A DNA stretch of 6,111 nt from CAVPHV01 sp964465915 (GCA_964465915.1 CAYXMJ010000178.1:1-6111), one strand, 5' to 3'. Positions 1 through 6,111 are shown, numbered from the stretch's first letter. Numbers and translations: made by a program. The notes: generated from the letters alone by a model not told the origin.

Positions 1-644
1 CAGCCTGCGAGGCTGGACGGGATCAGCACGTTGTTGATCGTGTGGATCAGGGCCGGGTTGTTGGCCTTGACGTTGCTGCGGAGCAGCCTGACCCGGGAGC
101 GGTTGCCGGCTTCGTCGGTCAACTTGAGGCCGTTGGCGACCAGTTCGTCACCATTGAGCATCTCGTACTTGTACGGGTGGAAGAAGAGCTGCCAGGGCTT
201 GATGAGTTGCGGAGCGACGTGATAGGAGAGGGTGTCGAGGAGAAGCTCGACGGCACCTTCGAGATCGCCACCAGCGTCAACCAGTACGCCGGCGATGGCA
301 TCGAACGCTTCGCCTTCCCGGATTGTCTTGTCCCCGGTGAGGTTGCGAGCCAGCTTGACGAATGCCCGGTCGGTTGGGGCAAACAGAGTCACGTCGGGCG
401 TCGTCGCGAGGAGCTCGACGAGTTCGACATCAGAGTTGGTGTCTGCGAACAGAACGGCCTCGATGAGGATGTCGTAGCGTCCGGTCTTCTCGTTGAGGGC
501 AAGCAGCTCTTCAACCAGGTTGCCGCGGTTGTCGTACCCCTTGTCGCCCCACCAGTTGGTGTCGGCTTCCTGGGCGGCTGCCGGAGCTGCCATGACGGCC
601 ATCAAGATGGATAGCCCGATCAGTGTGGTCATGATGCGTCGCAT
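1..644 (-). CDS. Secreted fasciclin (FAS1) domain protein, 3' end missing
   Basis: The reading frame is open from an ATG at 644-642 to the window edge, giving 214 visible residues and no stop. Residues 1-24 look like a Sec signal peptide: MRR, then a hydrophobic stretch, then APAAA before QE, so cleavage is likely after A24. The rest is one FAS1 domain. The H1 motif TLFAPTDRAF lies at 86-95, the central Tyr-His pair at 141-142 (LSYHV), and the H2-like HTINNVLIP near 201-209. FAS1 domains are extracellular adhesion or matrix modules; the ligand here is unknown. No lipobox cysteine or anchor is visible in this part. The visible sequence stops just after H2, so the protein may end soon or continue into another domain. 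An AGGGAGG ribosome binding site eight bases upstream favours this ATG over the in-frame ATGs at codons 5, 15 and 18. The family call is firm; the role is inferred. Confidence 0.9.
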   Translation of the reverse strand, partial: MRRIMTTLIGLSILMAVMAAPAAAQEADTNWWGDKGYDNRGNLVEELLALNEKTGRYDILIEAVLFADTNSDVELVELLATTPDVTLFAPTDRAFVKLARNLTGDKTIREGEAFDAIAGVLVDAGGDLEGAVELLLDTLSYHVAPQLIKPWQLFFHPYKYEMLNGDELVANGLKLTDEAGNRSRVRLLRSNVKANNPALIHTINNVLIPSSLAG

Positions 645-652
645 GCCCTCTA

Positions 653-659
653 CCTCCCT
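653..659 (-). promoter_or_regulatory. Ribosome binding site of the fasciclin gene
   Basis: On the minus strand the sequence reads AGGGAGG, a strong Shine-Dalgarno match, eight bases before the ATG at 644. It decides the start among several in-frame ATG codons in the signal-peptide region. No clear -10 box was found in the 113-bp gap to the Nudix gene. Confidence 0.7.
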
Positions 660-757
660 GAGTAGTCGTTGTGAGGATGCTTCTTGGAGGGTCTACGGAG
701 CGGACGCAGAAGCGGATGAAAGAAAGTGAGATACCGAGCACCGGGGTGCCGCGCGCT

Positions 758-1291
758 CTATTGCTTGCTCAGCGACGCCAGGTAAGCCTCATCGGTTTCG
801 AAGGCCAGCGGAGGCAAATCGTCGAGCGGAAAGAAGCGCGCATCATCTGCGTCGTCTCCCGCTTGCAGCGTTCCTCCGATGACGTTGGCGGCAAACCAGA
901 TGCCGACTGTGAGCTTGCCGGGGTCGTGGAAATTGGAGGCGACCCAGACGACGTCGCGGACATCGGCGATGAGCCCGGTCTCCTCCTCCAGCTCACGCTT
1001 CGCCGCGGCGCGCACCTCCTCGCCATAGTCCACGAAACCGGCGGGAATCGACCAGAGGCCGGCGCGGGTCGCTCCGGGAGCTCGCCGAACCAACAGGATG
1101 TTCCCGTCGGCGTCGAAGACGACGGCGGCGGCGCCAACTGCGGGGTTGCGCCAATGGATGAACCCGCAGGCCGGGCAGGTCGGCCGGATGGTGCCGTGGC
1201 GGTGCGCCGGCTCGAGTGGTGTGGCGCAATGCGGGCAATAGGCGAACTCGCCCGGCCACACATGCTCGTGGTCCGGGCTCGTCAGTTCCAT
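758..1291 (-). CDS. Zinc-ribbon Nudix hydrolase
   Basis: This 177-residue protein is a Nudix pyrophosphohydrolase, which cleaves nucleoside diphosphates linked to another group. Residues 19-42 form a four-cysteine zinc ribbon (CPHC at 19-22, CPAC at 39-42). A complete Nudix box follows at 85-107: Gly85, then Glu91, then RELEEETGL at 99-107, fitting G-x5-E-x7-REUxEExGU, so the metal-binding glutamates are intact. NADH pyrophosphatase NudC also has a zinc ribbon, but its SQPWPFPxS motif after the Nudix box is absent, so ADP-ribose or another nucleotide sugar is a likelier substrate; this is inference. I chose the ATG at 1291, which overlaps the reductase stop by ten bases and suggests translational coupling. 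A TTG at 1315, preceded by GAGG, would add eight residues and is a real alternative. Stop is TAG at 760-758. Confidence 0.9.
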   Translation of the reverse strand: MELTSPDHEHVWPGEFAYCPHCATPLEPAHRHGTIRPTCPACGFIHWRNPAVGAAAVVFDADGNILLVRRAPGATRAGLWSIPAGFVDYGEEVRAAAKRELEEETGLIADVRDVVWVASNFHDPGKLTVGIWFAANVIGGTLQAGDDADDARFFPLDDLPPLAFETDEAYLASLSKQ

Positions 1292-2241
1292 GGCAGCTCG
1301 GCCCGGGCTGTCCAATATGCCTCGGGGTCTTCGGCGAGATGGGGAAGGTCGCCGATGGCGTCGGGCGGTACTGCGGCAGCCCGCACATTTGATCTGAGCT
1401 GGTCGGCGGTTGCAGCCCCCGAGAGCACCAACGACGCCCAGGGTTGCGCCATGGCGGCGGCGATGGCAATCGCATCGGCGCTGAAGCCGGGGATGACGGC
1501 CTCGAGTTGTCGGGCGAGAGCGCGGTTGCGGGACGTGAGGCGGCCGTTGGCGACGGCCTCTTTGACGATCACGTCGAGTCCGGCCTCAGCCGCCTCGCCG
1601 AGTGCCTCACCTGCCGAGGGTTCGAGCACATTCCAGGTTGACTGCACTGCGGCAAAGAGACGTTCATCACCCCGTTCAACGCCGATGGCGCGGCGAATAG
1701 TGGACGCCTGATCCGGTCCGCTGGTGGTGAGGCCGATCGCCACTCCGCCCTCTCTCAAGTCGGCCAACCGGTCGAGTACTGCGGCGTTGTTGAGGACGCC
1801 GCTGGCTTCAGTGGCTGAGTGGATCTGATAGAGATCGAGATATCGTCCGAGGTGTGAGCGGGTCTCGCCGATCTGGCGGTGGAGGACGTCGATCGTGTGA
1901 TCCTTCACCTCATGCACAGTGGCGTCCACTCGCCAGCCGGCGGTGTAGGTGTAGCCCCATTTTGATCCGACCCGGACGTCGTCGGGTGCCACGTCATTGG
2001 CCGTCAGCCAATGGCCCAGGAAATCCTCGGCCTTTCCGTAGGAGCGAGCGGCGTCGAAGTAGCGGATCCCGGCGCCCCACGCCGCGCTGATCACGTCATG
2101 GGCGTGGGGTTCCAGGTCGTGCGGGCTGCCGGCAGGTGCGACGTCGACGGCATGGTGCAGCGTGATGTAGCCTGGACGGCCCAATGCGGCGAGTCCGAGG
2201 CCGAGTCGGTTGTCGGGAAGCTCCAGCGGTGCCGAGACCAT
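1282..2241 (-). CDS. Aldo/keto reductase
   Basis: This 319-residue cytosolic oxidoreductase is of the aldo/keto reductase superfamily, which uses NADPH to interconvert carbonyls and alcohols on sugars or other aldehydes. The four catalytic residues are all visible: Asp63 and Tyr68 in FDAARSYG, Lys94 in VGSKWGY, and His141 in YQIHS. The length is normal for a single (beta/alpha)8 barrel. The N-terminal GLGLAALGRPGYI segment and the overall layout resemble proteins often annotated as D-threo-aldose 1-dehydrogenase or L-fucose dehydrogenase-like, but the substrate cannot be read from sequence. The only near start is ATG 2241; it has no good Shine-Dalgarno, and a TAGATT box six bases upstream fits a leaderless transcript. 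The stop overlaps the Nudix start, so the two probably form an operon. The gene is divergent from the histidine kinase. Confidence 0.93.
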   Translation of the reverse strand: MVSAPLELPDNRLGLGLAALGRPGYITLHHAVDVAPAGSPHDLEPHAHDVISAAWGAGIRYFDAARSYGKAEDFLGHWLTANDVAPDDVRVGSKWGYTYTAGWRVDATVHEVKDHTIDVLHRQIGETRSHLGRYLDLYQIHSATEASGVLNNAAVLDRLADLREGGVAIGLTTSGPDQASTIRRAIGVERGDERLFAAVQSTWNVLEPSAGEALGEAAEAGLDVIVKEAVANGRLTSRNRALARQLEAVIPGFSADAIAIAAAMAQPWASLVLSGAATADQLRSNVRAAAVPPDAIGDLPHLAEDPEAYWTARAELPWN

Positions 2242-2247
2242 AGGTTG

Positions 2248-2253
2248 AATCTA
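2248..2253 (-). promoter_or_regulatory. Candidate leaderless -10 box for the aldo/keto reductase
   Basis: On the minus strand TAGATT fits the actinobacterial -10 pattern TANNNT. It is separated by exactly six bases (CAACCT) from the ATG at 2241, so transcription would begin at the A of the start codon. No convincing -35 hexamer was found upstream. An AGGT further upstream is too far away for a normal ribosome binding site. The promoter call is inference from spacing. Confidence 0.5.
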
Positions 2254-2291
2254 CCTGGGCAAGCGGGGACCGGAACCGCCGCCCCACTCAG

Positions 2292-2300
2292 GTTTCTACC
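2292..2300 (+). repeat. GTTTCTACC 9-mer, copy 1
   Basis: GTTTCTACC occurs here, 48 bases before the histidine kinase start, and again at 3953-3961, 32 bases before tldD. Both copies are followed by CCGATG, after eight and four bases respectively. Both lie in plus-strand upstream regions, so a shared promoter element is possible, though coincidence is not excluded. Confidence 0.35.
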
Positions 2301-2320
2301 CCGTGGTGCCGATGGAAGAG

Positions 2321-2334
2321 GAACACATGTGTTC
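2321..2334 (+). promoter_or_regulatory. Perfect 14-bp palindrome upstream of the histidine kinase
   Basis: GAACACATGTGTTC is identical to its reverse complement and ends 14 bases before the kinase ATG, just upstream of its ribosome binding site. Such a site could be a dimeric repressor operator. It resembles the GAAC-N4-GTTC LexA box of Gram-positive bacteria, but the half-sites are six bases apart instead of four, so LexA is not supported. Function is unproven. Confidence 0.4.
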
Positions 2335-2338
2335 GACG

Positions 2339-2344
2339 AAGGGG
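2339..2344 (+). promoter_or_regulatory. Ribosome binding site of the histidine kinase gene
   Basis: AAGGGG lies four bases before the ATG at 2349, a good Shine-Dalgarno position. The ATG inside the palindrome at 2327 is in another frame, so it is not an upstream start of the kinase. Confidence 0.65.
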
Positions 2345-2348
2345 AACC

Positions 2349-3929
2349 ATGCGGGAACTGCAGACCGCATCTTCCACAATTGACAGTTACCTGTATCAAG
2401 ACTTCTTCATGGCCGCAGGCGAGGCCTTGCTGATTCTCGATCAGGACGACTGCATCGTCGACGCCAATCCCGCCGCCCAGCGACTTCTCGGCATCGACGA
2501 TCTGACCGGTCCCGGCACCGCATTCATCGACCTGTTTGCCGGGTATGCCGCCTACGGCCTCGAGAGTTCGTTGCGGGCCGCCAACGCACGGCGCTGGGCC
2601 GACAACGAACCGGTTGTCGTTTGGGCGCGGACCAGCCGGCAAGTGCCGGTGGAGCTCTCGATGTCGCCCATGACGGCTGGGTCGATCCCTCAAGCCGTGA
2701 CCGTGGTTATTCGCGACCGCAGTGATGCGGTGGCGGCCGAGATGCGGCTGCTCGGCGAAGAACAGCTCTATCGCACCCTCTTCAACCGGGCTCCGGTGGC
2801 CCTGCGGGAGGAGGACTTCTCCGAGGTCGGCACCTGGATCGATGGCCTCAAAGCGCAAGGCGTGACCGACATCAACCAGTACCTCGCGGAACACCCCGAA
2901 GAGGGCATCGACGCCATCTTCACGATCCACACCCGCCAAGTGAATCCGGCGTGTGTCACTCTGGTGAATGCCCCCAACGTAGAGGCGATCAAGGCGGGGT
3001 TTCGGCGCGATGAGCTGACCCCCGAGGTGACGCGTTCGTTCTTTGATCAGTTCGTGACGATCTTCGAGGGGCGGTCTCACCACGAGGCTGAGTTCGTCGG
3101 CCGCAACTTCCAGAACGAAGCATTCGAGTGCAAGATCAACTGGACGATCCCAACAGTGGATGGCCGCTTCGACCTGAGTCGCATCGTTGTGGCTCTGCTC
3201 GACATCACCGATGTGCGGGCGGCCGAGCGCAGGCTTCAGAAACTGGTGCACGACAAGGACCGCTTCATCGCCTCCGTGAGTCATGAGCTGCGGACGCCGT
3301 TGGCCGCCGTGCTCGGGCTCAGCGAGGAAATCTCCGACCGGTGGGATGACTTCGAGCCCGAGGAGACCCAGAGCTTGATCGGGCTTGTCGCGTCCCAGGC
3401 CGCCGACTTGTCGATCCTCGTTGAGGATCTGCTCCTTGCCGCCAAGCTAGAGATGGGTGACGTACCGTTCCAGGAACAGGTAGCCGATCTCGACAGTGAG
3501 TGTCGGGCTGCTGTTGCTGATTGTGAACGTCTTGACCTGCCGGACAGCGAGGTGACCGAGATCTACCGCGGGGTCGCCGTGCTCGGCGACCCGGGACGAA
3601 TCCGCCAGGTCTTGCGCAACCTCATCACCAACGCGCTGCGGTACGGCGGCGAACACGTGACGATCGAAACGACAGCCGGACCGCTCTCATCGGTCGTCGT
3701 GCGCGACGACGGTGACGGGATTCCCCTCGAGCAGCGAGAGGAGATCTTCGCCCCCTACCACCGTGTCGGGGGTCGGGGCGATACCGTGCTCGGCTCGCTT
3801 GGGCTCGGCCTGACGATCTCGCGCCAACTCGCCCGCCTGATGGGCGGCGACCTGACCTACCAGTACATCGACGGCCACAGCGTGTTCACGCTGTACCTGC
3901 GGCCGGCACCGAAGCAACCGCTGGACTGA
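2349..3929 (+). CDS. Soluble PAS-PAS sensor histidine kinase
   Basis: This 526-residue protein autophosphorylates on histidine and would pass the phosphate to a response regulator. A first PAS domain covers about residues 18-128 (ALLILDQDDCIVDANPAAQR). A second, variant PAS covers about 140-295 and contains an inserted acidic helix region at 154-187 (EEDFSEVGTW, then QGVTDINQYLAEHPEEG), a pattern I recall from other PAS kinases. The H-box SHELRTPL has the phospho-acceptor His312. The ATPase domain has the N-box with Asn428 (NLITNALRYG), the G1 box DDGDG at 454-457 region, an F-box (IFAPYHR) and the G2 box GSLGLGL at 482-488. All key residues are present, so it should be active. I see no signal peptide or membrane segment, so it senses something inside the cell. 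No response regulator lies next to it here, making it an orphan within the window. It is divergent from the aldo/keto reductase; the signal is unknown. Confidence 0.93.
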   Translation: MRELQTASSTIDSYLYQDFFMAAGEALLILDQDDCIVDANPAAQRLLGIDDLTGPGTAFIDLFAGYAAYGLESSLRAANARRWADNEPVVVWARTSRQVPVELSMSPMTAGSIPQAVTVVIRDRSDAVAAEMRLLGEEQLYRTLFNRAPVALREEDFSEVGTWIDGLKAQGVTDINQYLAEHPEEGIDAIFTIHTRQVNPACVTLVNAPNVEAIKAGFRRDELTPEVTRSFFDQFVTIFEGRSHHEAEFVGRNFQNEAFECKINWTIPTVDGRFDLSRIVVALLDITDVRAAERRLQKLVHDKDRFIASVSHELRTPLAAVLGLSEEISDRWDDFEPEETQSLIGLVASQAADLSILVEDLLLAAKLEMGDVPFQEQVADLDSECRAAVADCERLDLPDSEVTEIYRGVAVLGDPGRIRQVLRNLITNALRYGGEHVTIETTAGPLSSVVVRDDGDGIPLEQREEIFAPYHRVGGRGDTVLGSLGLGLTISRQLARLMGGDLTYQYIDGHSVFTLYLRPAPKQPLD

Positions 3930-3955
3930 GGAATCGGCAGCACAGCCCTTCCGTT
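3930..3955 (+). promoter_or_regulatory. Candidate SigR/SigH-type ECF promoter before tldD
   Basis: GGAAT at 3930-3934 is followed after exactly 18 bases by GTT at 3953-3955. GGAAT-N18-GTT is the known consensus for Streptomyces SigR and close to that of mycobacterial SigH, the thiol-oxidative-stress sigma factors. It begins one base after the kinase stop codon and would give a leader of roughly 30 bases ending in the tldD ribosome binding site. Only eight bases are specified, so the match could be chance; promoter function is inferred. Confidence 0.35.
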
Positions 3956-3961
3956 TCTACC
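3953..3961 (+). repeat. GTTTCTACC 9-mer, copy 2
   Basis: This is the second copy of the 9-mer found at 2292-2300. Its first three bases are the -10 GTT of the candidate ECF promoter. The copy before the kinase has GGAAC upstream too, but with 15 instead of 18 bases between, so the two are not equivalent promoters. Confidence 0.35.
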
Positions 3962-3982
3962 ATTCCCGATGTAATCCACAGT

Positions 3983-3988
3983 GGAGGT
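3983..3988 (+). promoter_or_regulatory. Ribosome binding site that sets the TTG start of tldD
   Basis: GGAGGT is a near-ideal Shine-Dalgarno sequence five bases before the TTG at 3994. No in-frame ATG or GTG gives a suitable alternative: the nearby ATG at 3969 is in another frame. This supports TTG as the genuine start. Confidence 0.75.
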
Positions 3989-3993
3989 CGCCG

Positions 3994-5433
3994 TTGTTCG
4001 AGTATGCCGCAGCTGCCGTCGAAGGGGCGCTGGCTGCCGGGGCCGTCTACGCCGATGCTCGGGTTGTTCTGACCAGGACCGAGAGCATCGACGTGCTCAA
4101 CCAGGCCGTCGAGTCGGTTGATCACATCGAGTCGGCCGGTGTTGGGGTCAGGGCGCTGATCGGGTCATCGTGGGGGTTCTACGCCACCGGCGACCTGACC
4201 GAGCGTGCCGCCCGCGACGCCGGGGCCATGGCGTCTGCGATCGCCCGGGCTTCGGCGTTGGTTCCCGGCGCTCCGCTTGAACTGGCCGATGTGCCTATCA
4301 CCCAAACGACCTGGGAGACGCCGTATCTCGAGGATCCGTTCTCCGTCCCGCTGGCGGAGAAGGTCGACCTCCTCATCGGGGTGACCGCCACGATGCAAGC
4401 CGTACCCGGCATCGCTCTGGCGCGCGGTGACCTCGGGTTCTTTGACATCAACAAGTGGTTCGTGTCGTCGCAGGGCCACAGGATCCACCAGCACCTGGTC
4501 GAGTCCGGCGGTGGCTTCGACGCGACCGCGGTCGGCGAGTCGGAGACCCAGCGTCGTTCGTATCCGCAGTCTTTCGGCCAGTACGAGACCGGGGGCTACG
4601 AGGTCATTCGCAGATGGGACTTCCCGTCGAACGCGCAGCGGATCGCCGAAGAGGCTGCCGCGTTGTTGTCGGCGCCCGAGATGGAAGAGGGTGAGAAGTC
4701 GCTCATCCTCGAGGGTTCACAACTCGCACTCCAGATTCACGAATCGGTTGGGCACGCCATCGAACTCGATCGGATTTTGGGTTGGGAAGCGGCGTTTGCC
4801 GGCACGTCGCACCTGGAGCTCGCGAAACTCAATACCCACCGGTACGGATCTGAGGTGATGAACATCACGGCGGATGCCACCTTGCCGGGGTCGTTGGGGT
4901 CGTTCGGCTTCGACGACGAAGGTACCCCGGCCCAGTCGGTGGACATCGTGCGCGACGGGCGTTGGGTCGGTGTTCTGTCGGGTCGTGACTCGGCCGCCCT
5001 CGCCGGCGTTGCCCCGGGTGGCATGGTTCGCGGCGATGGGTTCAATCGGCTCCCGATGGTGCGCATGACCAACGTTGGCCTGCTGCCGGGCGATTCGTCG
5101 CTCGACGAGATCATCGCCGAAACCGGCGACGGCGTGTACATGGCTACCAATCGTTCTTGGTCGATCGACGACCGGCGGCTCAACTTCCAGTTTGGGTGCG
5201 AGATCGGCTGGGAGGTCAAGAACGGCAAGCTGGGCCGAATGGTCCGCAATCCCACCTACACGGGGATCACCCCCCAGTTCTGGGGTGGCCTCGACATGCT
5301 TGCCGGTGCAGACGAGATGGTGTATTGGGGGACGCCGAACTGCGGGAAGGGCCAGCCGATGCAGATCGGCCACACCGGGCATCCCGCCGGCCCCGGGAGG
5401 TTTGCGAACGTGAGAGTGGGGGTGCGCGGATGA
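3994..5433 (+). CDS. tldD: TldD metalloprotease subunit
   Basis: This 479-residue protein is the catalytic subunit of the TldD/TldE protease. In E. coli the complex matures microcin B17 and degrades unfolded peptides and the antitoxin CcdA, working in the cytoplasm. The zinc motif HExxxH is intact: His249, Glu250 and His254 in IHESVGHAIELD. Cys450 in TPNCGKGQP matches the third zinc ligand known from the E. coli enzyme (a C-terminal Cys). The length equals that of E. coli TldD (about 480), so the gene is complete. Translation starts at TTG with a strong GGAGGT site; the first residues (FEYAAAAVEGALAAG) already match the family's N-terminal helix. The stop overlaps the tldE start in ATGA, which implies coupled translation and equal subunit amounts. 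A possible ECF promoter lies 40-65 bases upstream. The natural substrate in this organism is unknown, and no modified-peptide gene cluster is visible in the window. Confidence 0.96.
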   Translation: MFEYAAAAVEGALAAGAVYADARVVLTRTESIDVLNQAVESVDHIESAGVGVRALIGSSWGFYATGDLTERAARDAGAMASAIARASALVPGAPLELADVPITQTTWETPYLEDPFSVPLAEKVDLLIGVTATMQAVPGIALARGDLGFFDINKWFVSSQGHRIHQHLVESGGGFDATAVGESETQRRSYPQSFGQYETGGYEVIRRWDFPSNAQRIAEEAAALLSAPEMEEGEKSLILEGSQLALQIHESVGHAIELDRILGWEAAFAGTSHLELAKLNTHRYGSEVMNITADATLPGSLGSFGFDDEGTPAQSVDIVRDGRWVGVLSGRDSAALAGVAPGGMVRGDGFNRLPMVRMTNVGLLPGDSSLDEIIAETGDGVYMATNRSWSIDDRRLNFQFGCEIGWEVKNGKLGRMVRNPTYTGITPQFWGGLDMLAGADEMVYWGTPNCGKGQPMQIGHTGHPAGPGRFANVRVGVRG

Positions 5434-6111
5434 AGGCGGAGCAGAACATCGCCGAAGAGGTCCTCGAGCTTGTCGGCCCCGATGCCGACGCCGAAGTCAC
5501 GGTGAACGCCGGCACCTCGTCGCTGACTCGTTTCGCCAACTCGTTCATCCACCAGAACGTCGGCGAAGAGGGATCGACGGTGTCGCTCCGTCTTTCGGTA
5601 GACGCGAGAGTGGCCTCGGGTACGACGACCAACCTGGAGGCCGCCTCACTCGAGCGGTTTGTCGCCGACACCACGGCTGCGGCCAGGGTGCAGCCGGTGG
5701 ATCCCGATTGGCCCGGCCTGGTCGTCCCCACGGAGACCCCTCGCTTGGAGCATTTCGATCCGGCCACCGCCGATGCACCACCGCAGGCGCGGGCGGAGAA
5801 GGTGAAGGCCTTTGTCGATGCGGCACCGGAACTGTCGGCCGCCGGGTATTGCGAGACCGCCGCGGTGACGGTGGCCTTCGCCAACAGCGCCGGCCACCGG
5901 GCGACGGGCCGCTACAGCCGTGCCATTCTCGACGGGATCCAGCAGACTCCCGCTGCGTCCGGTTCCGGTCATGCCACCGGCGTGAGCCTGGACGACCTCG
6001 ACGCAGCCGCCACCGGTGCCCTTGCCGGGACGCGGGCGCGCGGCGGCGCCGTCACCTTCAACACCAAGCCGGGGGAGTACGAGGTGGTCCTCGCCCCGGA
6101 ATGCGTGGCGA
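5430..6111 (+). CDS. tldE: TldE/PmbA protease subunit, 3' end missing
   Basis: The frame is open from ATG 5430 to the window edge, giving 227 codons of a protein usually about 440-460 residues long. It is the partner of TldD: in E. coli TldE has the same fold but lacks the zinc site and forms the heterodimer that encloses the active site. The visible half fits this. It shows the N-terminal helix (EQNIAEEVLELV), the strand-rich region with LTRFANSFIHQNV and ARVASGTTTNL, the NSAGHRATGRYSRA segment, and the GEYEVVLAPECVA stretch that begins the second domain. No HExxxH appears in this part, as expected for the first half of this subunit. It overlaps tldD by four bases, and the ATG has no strong own ribosome binding site, so its translation probably depends on tldD. 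The family call rests on these motifs plus the operon position. Confidence 0.93.
   Translation, partial: MKAEQNIAEEVLELVGPDADAEVTVNAGTSSLTRFANSFIHQNVGEEGSTVSLRLSVDARVASGTTTNLEAASLERFVADTTAAARVQPVDPDWPGLVVPTETPRLEHFDPATADAPPQARAEKVKAFVDAAPELSAAGYCETAAVTVAFANSAGHRATGRYSRAILDGIQQTPAASGSGHATGVSLDDLDAAATGALAGTRARGGAVTFNTKPGEYEVVLAPECVA

Noticed and set aside
42..614. 190-codon open frame on the plus strand opposite the fasciclin gene
   Set aside because: The minus-strand frame has a signal peptide, FAS1 motifs and a strong ribosome binding site; this one has none.
738..749. Possible terminator hairpin GCACCGGGGTGC after the Nudix stop
   Set aside because: The stem is only four to five pairs with a tiny loop, and the following minus-strand sequence is pyrimidine-rich without a clean T run.
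671..1711. 346-codon open frame on the plus strand opposite the reductase and Nudix genes
   Set aside because: The opposing genes have complete catalytic motifs. This frame encodes a low-complexity Arg/Ala/Ser-rich product with no recognisable motif, typical of antisense frames in high-GC DNA.
2321..2334. LexA (SOS) box reading of the palindrome
   Set aside because: The Gram-positive box needs GAAC and GTTC four bases apart; here they are six apart.
2091..3284. 397-codon open frame on the minus strand across the kinase N-terminal half and the intergenic region
   Set aside because: It lies antisense to well-supported PAS domains and its translation shows no family motif; long antisense frames are common at this GC content.
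4887..4905. Short tandem repeat GGGGTCGTT x2 within tldD
   Set aside because: It encodes the in-frame GSLGSF stretch and is only two short units, readily explained by coding sequence.
4717..5382. 221-codon open frame on the minus strand inside tldD
   Set aside because: It is a shadow of the tldD coding frame, which carries the zinc-site residues.
5267..5884. 205-codon open frame on the minus strand across the tldD-tldE junction
   Set aside because: It is antisense to two overlapping genes with clear family motifs; the product is Ser/Ala-rich with no motif.

Overview
The window is high-GC DNA of actinobacterial character, with GC-rich third codon positions, TTG start use, a probable leaderless promoter and TldD/aldo-keto reductase proteins of actinobacterial type. 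I infer an environmental actinomycete, possibly of the Acidimicrobiia group. That placement rests on general resemblance and not on a search. No mobile element, CRISPR array, tRNA or rRNA was seen, and no gap between genes exceeds about 115 bases.

The left part (1-2241) holds three genes, all on the minus strand. Read in the direction of transcription they are an aldo/keto reductase (2241-1282), a zinc-ribbon Nudix hydrolase overlapping its end (1291-758), and, after a 113-bp gap, a secreted fasciclin (FAS1) protein (644 to beyond base 1). The first two look like a translationally coupled pair. The fasciclin gene has its own strong ribosome binding site and may be transcribed separately.

The right part (2349-6111) is on the plus strand, divergent from the aldo/keto reductase across a 107-bp intergenic region. 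It opens with a soluble PAS-PAS histidine kinase (2349-3929) that has no response regulator beside it in the window. After 64 bp comes tldD (3994-5433), then tldE/pmbA (5430 to beyond base 6111). The last two genes overlap by four bases (ATGA) and should encode the two-subunit TldD/TldE metalloprotease.

The intergenic regions carry most of the non-coding signal. There is a candidate leaderless -10 box for the reductase, a perfect 14-bp palindrome just before the kinase, a GGAAT-N18-GTT match (the spacing of SigR/SigH-type ECF promoters) before tldD, and a 9-mer shared by the two plus-strand upstream regions. The genes are mostly well-known families. I did not find convincing evidence of a wholly new system.
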